64,000 nt of DNA from Riemerella anatipestifer ATCC 11845 = DSM 15868. Its GTDB lineage: Bacteria; Bacteroidota; Bacteroidia; Flavobacteriales; Weeksellaceae. Below, piece after piece: positions 18,055-26,320 of the stretch (position 1 is its first letter; each line of letters opens with the position of its first letter). The notes below the pieces were generated by a model. That model was given only the letters and a program-made list of their open reading frames with translations, was not told the DNA's origin and ran no database searches. The stretch covers positions 1,488,001 to 1,552,000 of the forward strand of contig NC_017045.1 in assembly GCF_000252855.1 (NCBI RefSeq). The letters run 5' to 3'. The position numbers and the translations under genes are program-made.

Positions 18055-19149
18055 ATGAAAATAATAGACGCCTATATCATCAAGAAATTTTTAGGAACAT
18101 TAGTTTTTATGCTAGTGTTGTTATCTATTATTGTGATAGTGGTGGACATACAGGCGAAAGCTCCCAACATAGAGAAAAGTGGTTACACGGTGGGGGACTT
18201 TTTATTACACTTCTATCCGTTTTGGATGATATATCTTATCCTTACCTTTATGTCTATTTTGGTGTTTATTTCCGTCATTTACTTTTCATCTCGTATGGCG
18301 GATAATACCGAAATTGTAGCCATTGTAAGTAGCGGAGCTAGTTTTCATAGATTTGCAAGACCATACTTTATGGTAGCAGTTGGGATAGCCTTGTTTATGT
18401 TGATGCTTAACCATTTTGCTCTGCCTTGGGCTAATGTTAAAAAGAATGAATTGATGGTCTTTACCGAAAGTCAGGTAAGGCAAGAGGAAAAGAATAGGAG
18501 TGTTGCTATCTCGGCTCAGATGTCGCCAACAGAATATGTATTTATAGGCTCTTATCACAGGAAGGAAGCAAGAGGCTCGGATTACCTTTACCAAAAATTT
18601 GATAAGAACAACAAACTCATACATCAAATTAGAGGCGATTATGTCTCTTGGGACGAAAAAAAACAAGCCTTTTCCATCACCTCTTTTTATGAAAAAAAGG
18701 CAGGTAAAAACGAAACGGAAAAGCTAAGTAATGGTACGCAGACCTATCAGAGTTTTGGTTATCCACCAGAAGAGCTTTTTCCAGACGAGCTTTTAGGTGA
18801 GAACAAAACAACACCAGAGCTGGTGAAATTCATCAATAGAGAGAAAATAAAAGGCAACGGTAATATCAATACCTATCTCAACGAGCTTCACGCCCGCACC
18901 TCAATGCCGGTTTCTATTATAATTTTAACCATTTTAGGTTTGGCTCTAGCGTCCGAAAAAAAGAGAGGTGGGATAGGCGTCAACCTTGCGGTGGGGATAG
19001 CTTTGGCATTTGTGTTTATTTTCTCGTTTGAAGCACTTAAAGTGGTTTCATCTAGTAAAATACTCACACCTTTCGTAGCGATGTGGATGCCTAATTTTGT
19101 ATTCGCTCCGCTTGCCTTATTGCTGTATTTCAGAAGGGCTCGTCAGTAG
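18055..19149 (+). CDS. LptF/LptG family LPS export permease
   Basis: A 364-residue YjgP/YjgQ permease, a subunit of the LptBFG ABC transporter that extracts LPS from the inner membrane. The N terminus MKIIDAYIIKKFLGTLVFMLV begins the first helix; three more helices run to about residue 130; a jellyroll-like periplasmic domain occupies about 135-270; two more helices end the protein (SMPVSIIILTILGLALA and WMPNFVFAPLALLLYF). Whether it is the F or G paralogue is not decidable here. The 3' end overlaps the convergent birA gene by 7 bp. Confidence 0.88.
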   Translation: MKIIDAYIIKKFLGTLVFMLVLLSIIVIVVDIQAKAPNIEKSGYTVGDFLLHFYPFWMIYLILTFMSILVFISVIYFSSRMADNTEIVAIVSSGASFHRFARPYFMVAVGIALFMLMLNHFALPWANVKKNELMVFTESQVRQEEKNRSVAISAQMSPTEYVFIGSYHRKEARGSDYLYQKFDKNNKLIHQIRGDYVSWDEKKQAFSITSFYEKKAGKNETEKLSNGTQTYQSFGYPPEELFPDELLGENKTTPELVKFINREKIKGNGNINTYLNELHARTSMPVSIIILTILGLALASEKKRGGIGVNLAVGIALAFVFIFSFEALKVVSSSKILTPFVAMWMPNFVFAPLALLLYFRRARQ

Positions 19150-19853
19150 AGCATTTGGATTTCCTTATGGTAAAACTTATGCAGTTGCTCGTCTTCTAGT
19201 TCTATCCAAAGATATCCTTCGGCATCTGCTTTTCGGATAATGCCATTTTGTCTTACGCCTTTAATGTCAAACACGCAGACCTCGTCTTTTTTGAAAAGAG
19301 TATTATTAAGTATTTCTAGAATTTGGGCTTCTGTTTTTGGTTGTGCTATTTCGTTAGCGAAAAATTCAAAGAACTCTTTAGCAAGTAGATGAGGTTCAAA
19401 AGAGCGATGAGTTTGCGTATAAATAGACCCCGCTTTCGGGAAACGCTCAAAGTTTTGCTGTAATACATTGATGCCGATGCCAATGACTAAACAGTTATTT
19501 TTCTTTTCAAGGAGAATACCTGATACTTTCTTTTGGTTGAGTATAATATCGTTTGGCCACTTGATTTTTAGCTGAATTTGGGTCAAATTGGCAACAAAAT
19601 CTCTCACAATAATAGCGGTATAATAATTGATGATAGAAACCGCAAACGGAAATCTATCCAGAGAAACAGCTATACTGATGGCAATGTTTTCGTTAGGATT
19701 TATTTCCCAAGAATTGCCGTATTGTCCCTTTCCTTGAGTTTGGTTAAGTGTATAGACACCTACTAAATCTTCTTTTTGGAGAATAGAGGGAACAAAGTTG
19801 ATAATCTCGTCATTGGTAGAATTACATTCGGTAAGATGATGTAAGATTTTCAT
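19143..19853 (-). CDS. birA: Biotin--[acetyl-CoA-carboxylase] ligase
   Basis: A 236-residue biotin protein ligase that activates biotin with ATP and attaches it to the carboxyl carrier protein. Motifs: TECNSTNDEI, QTQGKGQYGNSWE (biotinyl-AMP loop), LKIKWPNDI and the catalytic Lys region SGILLEKKNN. There is no N-terminal helix-turn-helix, so it is a non-regulatory class I ligase. The start is at MKILHHLTECN, not the 16 codons upstream: a TAATTTTG -7 box lies within those codons. It converges on the Lpt permease gene. Confidence 0.92.
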   Translation of the reverse strand: MKILHHLTECNSTNDEIINFVPSILQKEDLVGVYTLNQTQGKGQYGNSWEINPNENIAISIAVSLDRFPFAVSIINYYTAIIVRDFVANLTQIQLKIKWPNDIILNQKKVSGILLEKKNNCLVIGIGINVLQQNFERFPKAGSIYTQTHRSFEPHLLAKEFFEFFANEIAQPKTEAQILEILNNTLFKKDEVCVFDIKGVRQNGIIRKADAEGYLWIELEDEQLHKFYHKEIQMLY

Positions 19854-19859
19854 AATGGG

Positions 19860-19867
19860 CAAAATTA
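19860..19867 (-). promoter_or_regulatory. -7 box (TAATTTTG) for birA, leaving almost no leader
   Basis: On the minus strand TAATTTTG ends only 6 bp before the birA ATG, so transcription should start at or next to the start codon. Confidence 0.5.
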
Positions 19868-19902
19868 CGGTGTTAAAGTAGATAAAATAAATAAAAAACA
19901 AT

Positions 19903-19910
19903 TAAATTTG
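19903..19910 (+). promoter_or_regulatory. -7 box (TAAATTTG) for rsfS-ftsH
   Basis: TAAATTTG lies 18 bp before rsfS and back to back with the birA promoter. Confidence 0.5.
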
Positions 19911-19928
19911 CAGATAATACATTTTTGA

Positions 19929-20297
19929 ATGAGTAATACAAACGATAAACAAGAGTTGATAGACACTATCATTAGAGCAATACAAGATACTAAGGGAGAA
20001 GATATCCAAGTTCTTAATTTAACTAAAATAGAAAATGCCGTAGCAGATTATTTTATTATCTGTAGTGGTAACTCTAATACTCAGGTATCAGCTATTGCAG
20101 GGAATATAGAGAAAACAGTGCGTAACGAGCTTAAAGAACGCCCTTGGCATACCGAAGGTGCAGAAAATGCATTGTGGGTACTGGTAGATTATGTATCTGT
20201 AGTGGTGCATGTTTTCCAAAAACACATTAGAGAATATTACGAAATAGAGGAGCTTTGGGGAGATGCAGAAGTAACCAAAATAGAAGATTTAAATTAA
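19929..20297 (+). CDS. rsfS: Ribosome silencing factor RsfS/YbeB/Iojap
   Basis: A 122-residue protein binding L14 of the large subunit and blocking subunit joining in starvation. The family pattern is clear: IENAVADYFIICSGNSNTQVSAIA, then RPWHTEGAENALWVLVDYVSVVVHVF and a final EYYEIEELWGDA. Length is typical. It is 15 bp upstream of ftsH, an arrangement common in Bacteroidota. Confidence 0.95.
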   Translation: MSNTNDKQELIDTIIRAIQDTKGEDIQVLNLTKIENAVADYFIICSGNSNTQVSAIAGNIEKTVRNELKERPWHTEGAENALWVLVDYVSVVVHVFQKHIREYYEIEELWGDAEVTKIEDLN

Positions 20298-20312
20298 ATT
20301 TAAGAAAAAAGT

Positions 20313-22289
20313 ATGGATAAAAATAAAGGGTTTAACTGGTTCTACTTACTTATTTTTGGTGCTTTGGCAGTTTTATTTTTGCCAAAGTTGTTTTCTTCAT
20401 CTAATACGAAAACCATCAATGAAGATGAGTTTTTTAATATGATGAGAGGAGGCAAAGTAGAGAACCTTGTCTTAATGAGAGACTCTAAAGAAGGCTTAGT
20501 TTTTCTAAACAAAACTGCGAAAACAGCCTCAAAAGGTACTTCACAAGCGGATAATCCACTTATGGCACTACAACCGTCGCCAGATTTTAAATTTGCTTTT
20601 GGAGATTTACAATATTTTCAGCAGAGATATGATGCTGTAAAGAAGGAAAAACCACAGATAAAAACATCTATGGATTTTGATGACTCTGAATCGCCAATGC
20701 AGAGCTTATTATTCCAAGCGTTGTTTTGGATAGGGATTATGTTTTTGTTCTACTTTGTTATCTTTAGAAAGATGGCTGGAGGCAGTGGTGCTGGTGGTCA
20801 GATTTTCAACATAGGAAAATCGAGAGCTAAGCTTTTTGATGAAAAAGATAAAGTGCAGGTAACATTTAAAGACGTTGCAGGATTAGAAGGAGCTAAAGAG
20901 GAAGTACAAGAAGTAGTGGATTTCCTTAAAAATGCAGAGAAATATACTAAACTGGGCGGAAAGATACCTAAAGGAGTTCTTCTTGTAGGACCTCCAGGAA
21001 CAGGTAAAACTTTATTGGCTAAAGCAGTTGCTGGTGAAGCTAAAGTACCTTTCTTTTCGTTGTCTGGTTCAGACTTTGTAGAGATGTTTGTGGGAGTTGG
21101 GGCTTCTAGAGTGAGAGATTTGTTTGCTCAAGCTAAAGCAAAATCACCAGCCATCATATTTATAGACGAGATAGATGCTATTGGTAGAGCTAGAGGTAGA
21201 GGTGCTTTTACGGGAGGAAATGATGAAAGAGAAAATACACTAAACCAACTTTTAACAGAAATGGACGGTTTCGGTACAGATACTAATGTGATAGTAATGG
21301 CAGCAACCAACCGTGCGGATATTTTGGATAAAGCCTTGATGCGTGCAGGAAGGTTTGACCGTTCCATTTATGTAGATTTACCTGAATTACACGAGAGAAA
21401 ACAAATATTTAATGTTCATTTAGCTAAAATAAAACTAGACAATACTGTAGAGGTAGAGTTTTTGGCAAAGCAAACGCCTGGTTTTAGTGGTGCAGATATT
21501 GCGAATGTATGTAATGAGGCGGCATTAGTGGCGGCAAGAAAAGGACACGAAGCGGTAGGGAAACAAGATTTCTTAGATGCAGTGGACAGAATTATAGGTG
21601 GATTAGAGAAGAAAAATAAAGCAATTAAGCCTTCCGAGAAGAGAAGGGTAGCGTTCCACGAAGCTGGTCATGCGAGTATTAGTTGGTTAGTAGAACACGC
21701 AGCACCGTTGCTTAAGGTAACTATTGTTCCTAGAGGGCGTTCTTTAGGTGCAGCTTGGTATCTTCCAGAGGAAAGACAGCTTACTACTACAGAGCAGATG
21801 CTAGACGAAATGTGCGCAACTCTAGGTGGTAGAGCAGCGGAGCAAGTAGTATTTGGAACCATCTCTACGGGAGCTTTGTCTGATTTGGAAAGAGTTACGA
21901 AACAGGCTCAAGCGATGGTTACCATTTATGGTTTAAATGATAAGGTAGGTAATATTTCTTATTATGATAGTTCAGGACAGCAGGAATATAGCTTTGGGAA
22001 ACCTTATTCTGAACAGACGGCTAAAATGATAGATGAGGAAATTTCTAAAATCATCGAAGGTCAATACCAAAGAGCTATCAATATTTTAAATGAAAATAGA
22101 GATAAACTAGATGCATTGGCGGATAAGCTCCTTGAGAAAGAAGTTATCTTCCGTGAAGATTTAGAAGCGATATTTGGCAAGAGAGCGTGGGATCCAGAAC
22201 TTACTGAAACTCCAGTTTCCTCTATAGAGGAGGTTAAGAAATATGATGAACCAGTAGTAATTGACAATGATGAAGAAAACAAGGGCTAA
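20313..22289 (+). CDS. ftsH: ATP-dependent zinc metalloprotease FtsH
   Basis: A 658-residue membrane-anchored AAA+ protease that degrades misassembled membrane proteins and some regulators. Two membrane helices (about 8-24 and 133-152) flank a periplasmic domain; the AAA module has Walker A GPPGTGKT at 226-233, Walker [12 protein letters not shown] and the second-region-of-homology arginines in MRAGRFDR; the zinc site is HEAGH near residue 449. The C-terminal tail is acidic. A strong bidirectional terminator follows and separates it from the convergent transporter. Confidence 0.97.
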   Translation: MDKNKGFNWFYLLIFGALAVLFLPKLFSSSNTKTINEDEFFNMMRGGKVENLVLMRDSKEGLVFLNKTAKTASKGTSQADNPLMALQPSPDFKFAFGDLQYFQQRYDAVKKEKPQIKTSMDFDDSESPMQSLLFQALFWIGIMFLFYFVIFRKMAGGSGAGGQIFNIGKSRAKLFDEKDKVQVTFKDVAGLEGAKEEVQEVVDFLKNAEKYTKLGGKIPKGVLLVGPPGTGKTLLAKAVAGEAKVPFFSLSGSDFVEMFVGVGASRVRDLFAQAKAKSPAIIFIDEIDAIGRARGRGAFTGGNDERENTLNQLLTEMDGFGTDTNVIVMAATNRADILDKALMRAGRFDRSIYVDLPELHERKQIFNVHLAKIKLDNTVEVEFLAKQTPGFSGADIANVCNEAALVAARKGHEAVGKQDFLDAVDRIIGGLEKKNKAIKPSEKRRVAFHEAGHASISWLVEHAAPLLKVTIVPRGRSLGAAWYLPEERQLTTTEQMLDEMCATLGGRAAEQVVFGTISTGALSDLERVTKQAQAMVTIYGLNDKVGNISYYDSSGQQEYSFGKPYSEQTAKMIDEEISKIIEGQYQRAINILNENRDKLDALADKLLEKEVIFREDLEAIFGKRAWDPELTETPVSSIEEVKKYDEPVVIDNDEENKG

Positions 22290-22315
22290 ATCAATAATAG
22301 AAAATTAAATAAAAA

Positions 22316-22356
22316 AAACAGACCACCATATCAAAAAAGTGGTCTGTTTTTGTTTT
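22316..22356. terminator. Bidirectional terminator between ftsH and the NhaC-family gene
   Basis: AACAGACCAC and GTGGTCTGTT pair perfectly over 10 bp, with a T-rich tract on the plus side and an A-rich tract (T-rich on the minus strand) on the other. Confidence 0.85.
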
Positions 22357-23658
22357 TTATATTTGTGCTTTCTTCTCTTCTTTAGAGAAAAAAATCCAAA
22401 GGAGTACGCATAAAAGCAATAAAATGGGATAAAAAGTATAGCTTACTAGGTTGAAGTAATCAATACGGTTATTGCTTAGTCCAATGATAATAAGTATCTG
22501 AGCTCCATAAGGGAGTAGCCCTTGTATAACACAGGAGAAAATATCTAGTACAGATGCCATAAATCTAGGAGCTATTTTATAGTGTGTACTTATATTTTTA
22601 GCAATTTTACCTGATATAATAATAGCGATTGTATTATTGGCAGTTGCAATATCTACAAGACTTACAAGTGTACCTGCACCTAGTAAAGCAGATTTTCTTC
22701 CTGAAATAATTTTTTTTATTCTGTTAAGAAGAAATTCCATTCCTCCTGCCTTCTCAACTAAAGCGGCCAAACCACCTGTAAAAAGTGAAAGTATAAAGAT
22801 TTCTTGCATACTTGTAAAGCCTTCATATACTTTTTTACTGATTTCCAATACTCCAAAATCCAAAATGAAAAACCCTAAAGAACTACTGAATACAATACCC
22901 AGTAGAAGCACTAAAAAAACATTGATACCCGCAAGAGAAAGGATAATCACCAATAAATAGGGTAAGGTGAGAAATAATTGGCGAGTATCTACAGATGTTG
23001 TGGTATTGAGTTCGGTAGGCGTGGAAATTACGTTTGCTAGTATGACGTATAATACGCAGGTAATAATGGCTGCAGGAATAGCTATTTTAAGATTGGTCCT
23101 TAGCTTGTCCTTCATCTCACAATCTAGTGATTGGGTAGCGGCTATAGTGGTGTCCGAAATTACAGAAAGGTTATCACCTAGCATAGCACCTCCTAATAGT
23201 GCTGCTCCTAATAGGTTAATATCTATCCCTTTATCGGCAAATCCAACAACCACAGAGCCTAGAGTTACAATAGTTCCTACGGAAGTTCCAGACGATATAG
23301 AAATAAAAGCAGCGATAATAAAAATACCCAAAGGAATGTACGAGGAGGAAATTAGACTCACTCCAAAATCCACGATAATGTCTACGCTTCCTATGGACTT
23401 AGATACCACCGCAAAAGCTCCAGCAAGGAGATAGATGATACACATATTGAGTATCTTGTGGTCGCCACAACCATTTAGGAAAGTATCTATTTTTTCATTA
23501 AAAGACTCTTTAAATAAAATGAAAGCCACTACAATACCTGCCATCACAGCAATGGGAGAAGGCAAAGCGTAAAAATCGTTAAAATAAATACCACTGCCAA
23601 TAAAGGTAAACACGAATACCAATAGAGGTACAACAGAGATAACAGAGGTTTTTTTCAT
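22357..23658 (-). CDS. NhaC-family Na+/H+ antiporter-like transporter, probable methionine transporter
   Basis: A 433-residue polytopic protein with about 11 hydrophobic segments and NhaC-family motifs (SSGTSVGTIVTLG, LLGGAMLGDNLSVISDTTIAA, ATANNTIAIIISG, GLLPYGAQI). Some NhaC-family members preceded by S-box leaders have been predicted to carry methionine (MetT). Here the roughly 180-nt leader contains a SAM riboswitch-like fold, so methionine uptake is the likeliest role; that is an inference from regulation. The open frame can be read from a TTG at 23664, but ATG at 23658 (MKKTSVISVVP) is preferred. Confidence 0.85.
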   Translation of the reverse strand: MKKTSVISVVPLLVFVFTFIGSGIYFNDFYALPSPIAVMAGIVVAFILFKESFNEKIDTFLNGCGDHKILNMCIIYLLAGAFAVVSKSIGSVDIIVDFGVSLISSSYIPLGIFIIAAFISISSGTSVGTIVTLGSVVVGFADKGIDINLLGAALLGGAMLGDNLSVISDTTIAATQSLDCEMKDKLRTNLKIAIPAAIITCVLYVILANVISTPTELNTTTSVDTRQLFLTLPYLLVIILSLAGINVFLVLLLGIVFSSSLGFFILDFGVLEISKKVYEGFTSMQEIFILSLFTGGLAALVEKAGGMEFLLNRIKKIISGRKSALLGAGTLVSLVDIATANNTIAIIISGKIAKNISTHYKIAPRFMASVLDIFSCVIQGLLPYGAQILIIIGLSNNRIDYFNLVSYTFYPILLLLCVLLWIFFSKEEKKAQI

Positions 23659-23691
23659 TTCCAATACAGTTTTTAGTCTGTATCCATCAAT

Positions 23692-23699
23692 GAACCTTA
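23692..23699 (-). promoter_or_regulatory. Possible anti-aptamer strand in the SAM leader
   Basis: On the minus strand the leader carries TAAGGTTC, a perfect 8-base complement of GAACCTTA in the 5' arm of aptamer helix P2 (23810-23817). Pairing of the two would dissolve the aptamer, which offers a switching mechanism. Just downstream, ATACAG/CTGTAT can form a hairpin beside the start codon. Confidence 0.4.
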
Positions 23700-23759
23700 T
23701 TGTGTTTTTAAGAAAAATAATGTGGAATACTTAAAGACAACATTTTTTCCTTTGTTAAG

Positions 23760-23826
23760 GCTTATCTTTTTAGCACCTTGCTTGTTGTTGCAGGTTGCTA
23801 CCTTTCTATTAAGGTTCTTGATAAAT
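23760..23826 (-). promoter_or_regulatory. Compact SAM-I-like (S-box family) riboswitch aptamer
   Basis: Read on the minus strand: P1 TTATC/GATAA; AAGA junction; a minimal P2 hairpin ACCTT-AATAG-AAGGT; then the invariant S-box P3 strands AGCAACCTGC and GCAAGGTGCT, followed by AAAAAGATAAG. GCAACC, AGGTGCTAA and AGATAAG are the hallmark conserved blocks of SAM-I aptamers. The long P2 with kink-turn and the P4 helix of classical SAM-I are missing, so this is a reduced form, perhaps of the SAM-I/IV-variant type. It lies at the extreme 5' end of the transcript from the -7 box at 23836-23843. Confidence 0.72.
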
Positions 23827-23835
23827 ACAGTGGTG

Positions 23836-23843
23836 CAAATATA
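23836..23843 (-). promoter_or_regulatory. -7 box (TATATTTG) for the riboswitch-transporter transcript
   Basis: TATATTTGCACCAC on the minus strand is identical to the box in front of tRNA-Asn (40708-40715). The predicted RNA start falls a few bases before aptamer helix P1. Confidence 0.6.
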
Positions 23844-23955
23844 GAAATTTAATTAAGAGTTGTCTAAATTTTATTCAATAAAGTTTAAACAAATTATCAT
23901 ATATTTTCTCTAATGATTTGATATATAGTGTTAAAATATTGAATTCAACAATTAA

Positions 23956-24762
23956 CTAATTATACTCAATATTCACACGGATATAACTGTTGTTAGAGCA
24001 ATCGCTTATATTACTTTTGTACATTTCTGAAATGTAATTGTTGGCTTTATAAGTATTATTAGTATTTGTCTGTTTCAACATATACTCTCCCCAAAAGCCT
24101 ATATAATTATCATCTTCTATTCTAAAACTATTACCACCGTCAATTAGGGCAAAAGCAATTTTAACTGGTTCGCTAAGGTTTTTAAAAGGATTGTATTTTG
24201 TTTCGTATTCGTAATTATAATCTCCCTGTAGTGTTGATATTCTACTTATTTCGTTTCCTTTGTATAAAATATGTTCTACATGTTCGCTATTGAATTTTGG
24301 TGTTCTAAAGTGAACATCTGTTAGCTTTCCGTTTGAGTCGTACTTAAGGCTAATGTATCTTACTACATCGCTTTGGGTATGCCAACCAATAGGAGCAATG
24401 TATCTCACTTCGGTTACCTTATTTCCTGTATAATAAAACTTCATAGATGTAAGAGGATAATGGCTGAATGTAACATTATCTAACGTGCCCTCAGAATGAT
24501 TAAAGTAGGTTACCCTATCATTATTAGAAGAGGTGGAACTGATTAAGTTATTATCACTATCATATTTATAGCTTGTAATTTCATTGTAATTATAAGGGGT
24601 ACAGTTGGCAAGTCTATCATATCCCTTTTCTTCTACTTTTATCAACTTTGGTAATATCTTACTGCTTTCTTTTGGAGTATTATATGTATTTGCTACATTG
24701 TCTGCACTCCTTTGGCAAGCGGTAAAGCCCACACATAAAAACACTAATAAAATTTTCTTCAT
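23956..24762 (-). CDS. Putative lipoprotein with YD-like repeats
   Basis: A 268-residue protein with the lipoprotein signal MKKILLVFLCVGFTAC (Cys16). The mature region has short beta-strand repeats such as TSYKYDSDNNLISST, YISLKYDSNGKLTDVHF and YNYEYETKYNPF, resembling the extended YD/DUF4595-type lipoproteins common in Bacteroidota. No catalytic motif is visible and I cannot assign a function. A TATTTTTG box on the minus strand at 24781-24788 lies 18 bp before the start. It sits just outside the integration hotspot, so it may belong to the older integrated element or to the chromosome. Confidence 0.75.
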   Translation of the reverse strand: MKKILLVFLCVGFTACQRSADNVANTYNTPKESSKILPKLIKVEEKGYDRLANCTPYNYNEITSYKYDSDNNLISSTSSNNDRVTYFNHSEGTLDNVTFSHYPLTSMKFYYTGNKVTEVRYIAPIGWHTQSDVVRYISLKYDSNGKLTDVHFRTPKFNSEHVEHILYKGNEISRISTLQGDYNYEYETKYNPFKNLSEPVKIAFALIDGGNSFRIEDDNYIGFWGEYMLKQTNTNNTYKANNYISEMYKSNISDCSNNSYIRVNIEYN

Positions 24763-24780
24763 AGCTTACTTTTTAAGTTC

Positions 24781-24788
24781 CAAAAATA
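24781..24788 (-). promoter_or_regulatory. -7 box (TATTTTTG) for the lipoprotein gene
   Basis: A TAnnTTTG match on the minus strand, 18 bp upstream of the ATG at 24762. Confidence 0.4.
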
Positions 24789-24874
24789 CAAACTTGCAAT
24801 CTAATTAACAGTCTATTGGATAATTTTACCATAGTTATTTTAAAAGCAATCTATTAACTTATATTTGATTTGTC

Positions 24875-25234
24875 TTAAATGATATCTGGAATATGCAGTA
24901 TGTATGGATAAAAAATAGCTAAAGTTTCTCCTTTATATTGTGTATAGATGTCATTTACATCAAATTTTTCTTCCTTAACTTGAAGGAATAAAAAAGCCTG
25001 ATTAATGTTATTTTTAATCAGGCTTAATTGTGTATTGATAAAGATGTTTTCTTCATTGGGTGGAAATGCTTTTTGTTTTTTAGAATTCCAGTTATCAGGA
25101 TTTATGAATAATCCTGTTGCAAAAGGCTTCCTTTCTGAATTGTAGGTGATTCTACAATTTAATGGAGCGAATCCTTGCTTATTTATTCTTGAAGCTGAAA
25201 TTACAAATAATATTTTTAAAATGTCTGTATTCAT
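24875..25234 (-). pseudogene. Truncated tyrosine integrase, N-terminal fragment only
   Basis: 119 residues. The first hundred or so match the start of the complete integrase at 39213-40421, nearly identically over NTQLSLIKNNINQAFLFLQV and VNDIYTQYKGETLA. The match stops at that point (about 24916); the last residues (IFYPYILHIPDII) come from unrelated flanking DNA. The catalytic domain is absent. The first 60 residues, the likely arm-site-binding domain, differ clearly from the intact integrase. It lies just left of the attL repeat, as the intact gene lies just left of attR, so it marks an earlier element in the same tRNA site that has been mostly deleted. Confidence 0.85.
24994..25025 (-). 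terminator. Terminator-like hairpin inside the integrase fragment
   Basis: AAGCCTGATTAA and TTAATCAGGCTT pair perfectly over 12 bp around an 8-base loop; on the coding strand a T run follows. The same hairpin is conserved in the intact integrase (40181-40212). Confidence 0.6.
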
Positions 25235-25260
25235 TGCTGTGATTTTAGATGTTATAAATG

Positions 25261-25292
25261 TTGCAACCCAAGTAAAAAAAGTTGCAACCCAA
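25261..25292. repeat. Two direct repeats TTGCAACCCAA, 21 bp apart
   Basis: Identical 11-mers at 25261-25271 and 25282-25292, two helical turns apart, lie upstream of the integrase fragment and inside its former att end. The position matches the arm-type repeats beside the intact integrase, but the sequence differs. Confidence 0.6.
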
Positions 25293-25385
25293 ATGTTAGC
25301 CTTTCATAAGCCTTTTAGTTGTGAAAAATCAAATGTTGTAAATAAATAGAATAGCAGAAATAGCAATCAAATACTTTAAAATCAG

Positions 25386-25446
25386 TATAAAACAAAAAAG
25401 ACCTACATTTCTGTAAGTCTTTTTGCTCCTCCTGCTGGGCTCGAAC
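25386..25446. other. Left attachment repeat (attL), 61 bp
   Basis: A perfect 61-bp copy of 40570-40630. It contains the last 21 bases of tRNA-Asn (ending at CTCGAAC on the plus strand) plus the tRNA terminator hairpin AAAGACTTACA/TGTAGGTCTTT. Beyond CTCGAAC the sequence departs from the tRNA, so this is a 3'-end fragment and not a gene. Confidence 0.92.
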
Positions 25447-25494
25447 TTTATATTTTTACATTTTGATATTTAATGTCTTTCATTTTTTTCTGAA

Positions 25495-25524
25495 TTAGGG
25501 TATGCCTAAAAGTATGCCTTTTAG
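25495..25524. repeat. Left arm-type repeats of the island
   Basis: TTAGGGTATGCCT (25495-25507) and GTATGCCTTTTAG (25512-25524) lie just inside attL. Both 13-mers recur exactly just inside attR (40460-40472 and 40443-40455). They are candidate binding sites for the integrase N-terminal domain. Confidence 0.65.
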
Positions 25525-25952
25525 TCTGAAATTTCTTCTAGAGCATTAGATTTTATTTCTTCTAAAGAAGATGAGTTGCCATAGATTATAAGTAAGCTAT
25601 TAGGTTTCTTTAAAACTAGAAATAGTTGTATTTCTCCTGCATAATATTCATATAAATCATAATTGAGATGCACCTCATAGGTAGCAAGGGAATACTTGCA
25701 CTTTAGAGTGTTTTTAATCTCTTCAATAGCATCTATTCCAATATGAAAGAAAGTTAAGATGACAGCTTCTAGCCTATCCCAGTAGAATATTAATTCAGTT
25801 CTATTAGGCTTTTGATTGAGAAACTCCTTTGCTTCTCCTATATATAGATAGCTATCATAGTTAGGTACTCTTTCTATATCTAAAACTTCTAGTTCAAATT
25901 CCCAAGTTTCATAATCTTGTCTTAATACAAAAGGTAAATTAAAATTTTCCAT
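25521..25952 (-). CDS. Hypothetical protein (143 aa), island cargo
   Basis: I do not recognise this protein. It is acidic, rich in Leu, Glu and Tyr, begins MENFNLPFVLRQDYETWEFEL and has no signal peptide, membrane segment or catalytic motif. The composition and size resemble small cytosolic immunity-type or adaptor proteins, but that is only an impression. It is the leftmost gene of the island; its stop codon overlaps one of the presumed integrase arm sites. The terminator at 25963-25991 separates it from the genes upstream. Confidence 0.7.
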   Translation of the reverse strand: MENFNLPFVLRQDYETWEFELEVLDIERVPNYDSYLYIGEAKEFLNQKPNRTELIFYWDRLEAVILTFFHIGIDAIEEIKNTLKCKYSLATYEVHLNYDLYEYYAGEIQLFLVLKKPNSLLIIYGNSSSLEEIKSNALEEISD

Positions 25953-25962
25953 AGATTTTGAT

Positions 25963-25991
25963 ATAAAAAAACCACTCTAATTTGAGTGGTT
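25963..25991 (-). terminator. Terminator after the small membrane protein gene
   Basis: On the minus strand AACCACTC and GAGTGGTT form an 8-bp perfect stem followed by a T tract. Confidence 0.8.
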
Positions 25992-26021
25992 ATATTATTT
26001 TCTATATTGCCTTTGTAGAAT

Positions 26022-26303
26022 TTATTTTTCATCTTTATGCTCCACTTTTAAGAGTATCAATAAAAAAATAGCCACCACAACATCTATGATGTTCCATAGA
26101 GTTCTTCCTAATGCAATTTTTATAAATGGTTGAAATAGTAAAGCTAAACTAATAAAAATAACAAGCAAGGTATGGTTGTTTTTATATTGATAAGCTAACA
26201 TAGAAAAACATATTAGAGCAATAAATCTTACTAATTGATAATACCCATAGGGCATATCAAACAAACACAGCATTAAAAATATTGATAAGATAATTTTAAT
26301 CAT
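26022..26303 (-). CDS. Small membrane protein (93 aa), possibly DUF6804-like
   Basis: A hydrophobic protein with three or four membrane segments and a short charged C-terminal tail (KVEHKDEK). The N-terminal stretch CLFDMPYGYYQLVRFIAL resembles a small family of Bacteroidota membrane proteins named DUF6804; I am not certain of that link. Function is unknown. It is 17 bp downstream of another membrane protein gene on the same strand and ends at a strong terminator, so the two probably form an operon. Confidence 0.7.
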   Translation of the reverse strand: MIKIILSIFLMLCLFDMPYGYYQLVRFIALICFSMLAYQYKNNHTLLVIFISLALLFQPFIKIALGRTLWNIIDVVVAIFLLILLKVEHKDEK

Positions 26304-26320
26304 AAATGCAAGATAATTAA

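Noticed and set aside
22637-23434. Plus-strand frames within the transporter gene
   Set aside because: They lie opposite the membrane-protein gene and their composition mirrors its hydrophobic codons.
25410-25446. A second tRNA-Asn gene
   Set aside because: Only the 3' 21 bases of the tRNA are present; the D and anticodon arms are missing, so it is an attachment-site remnant.
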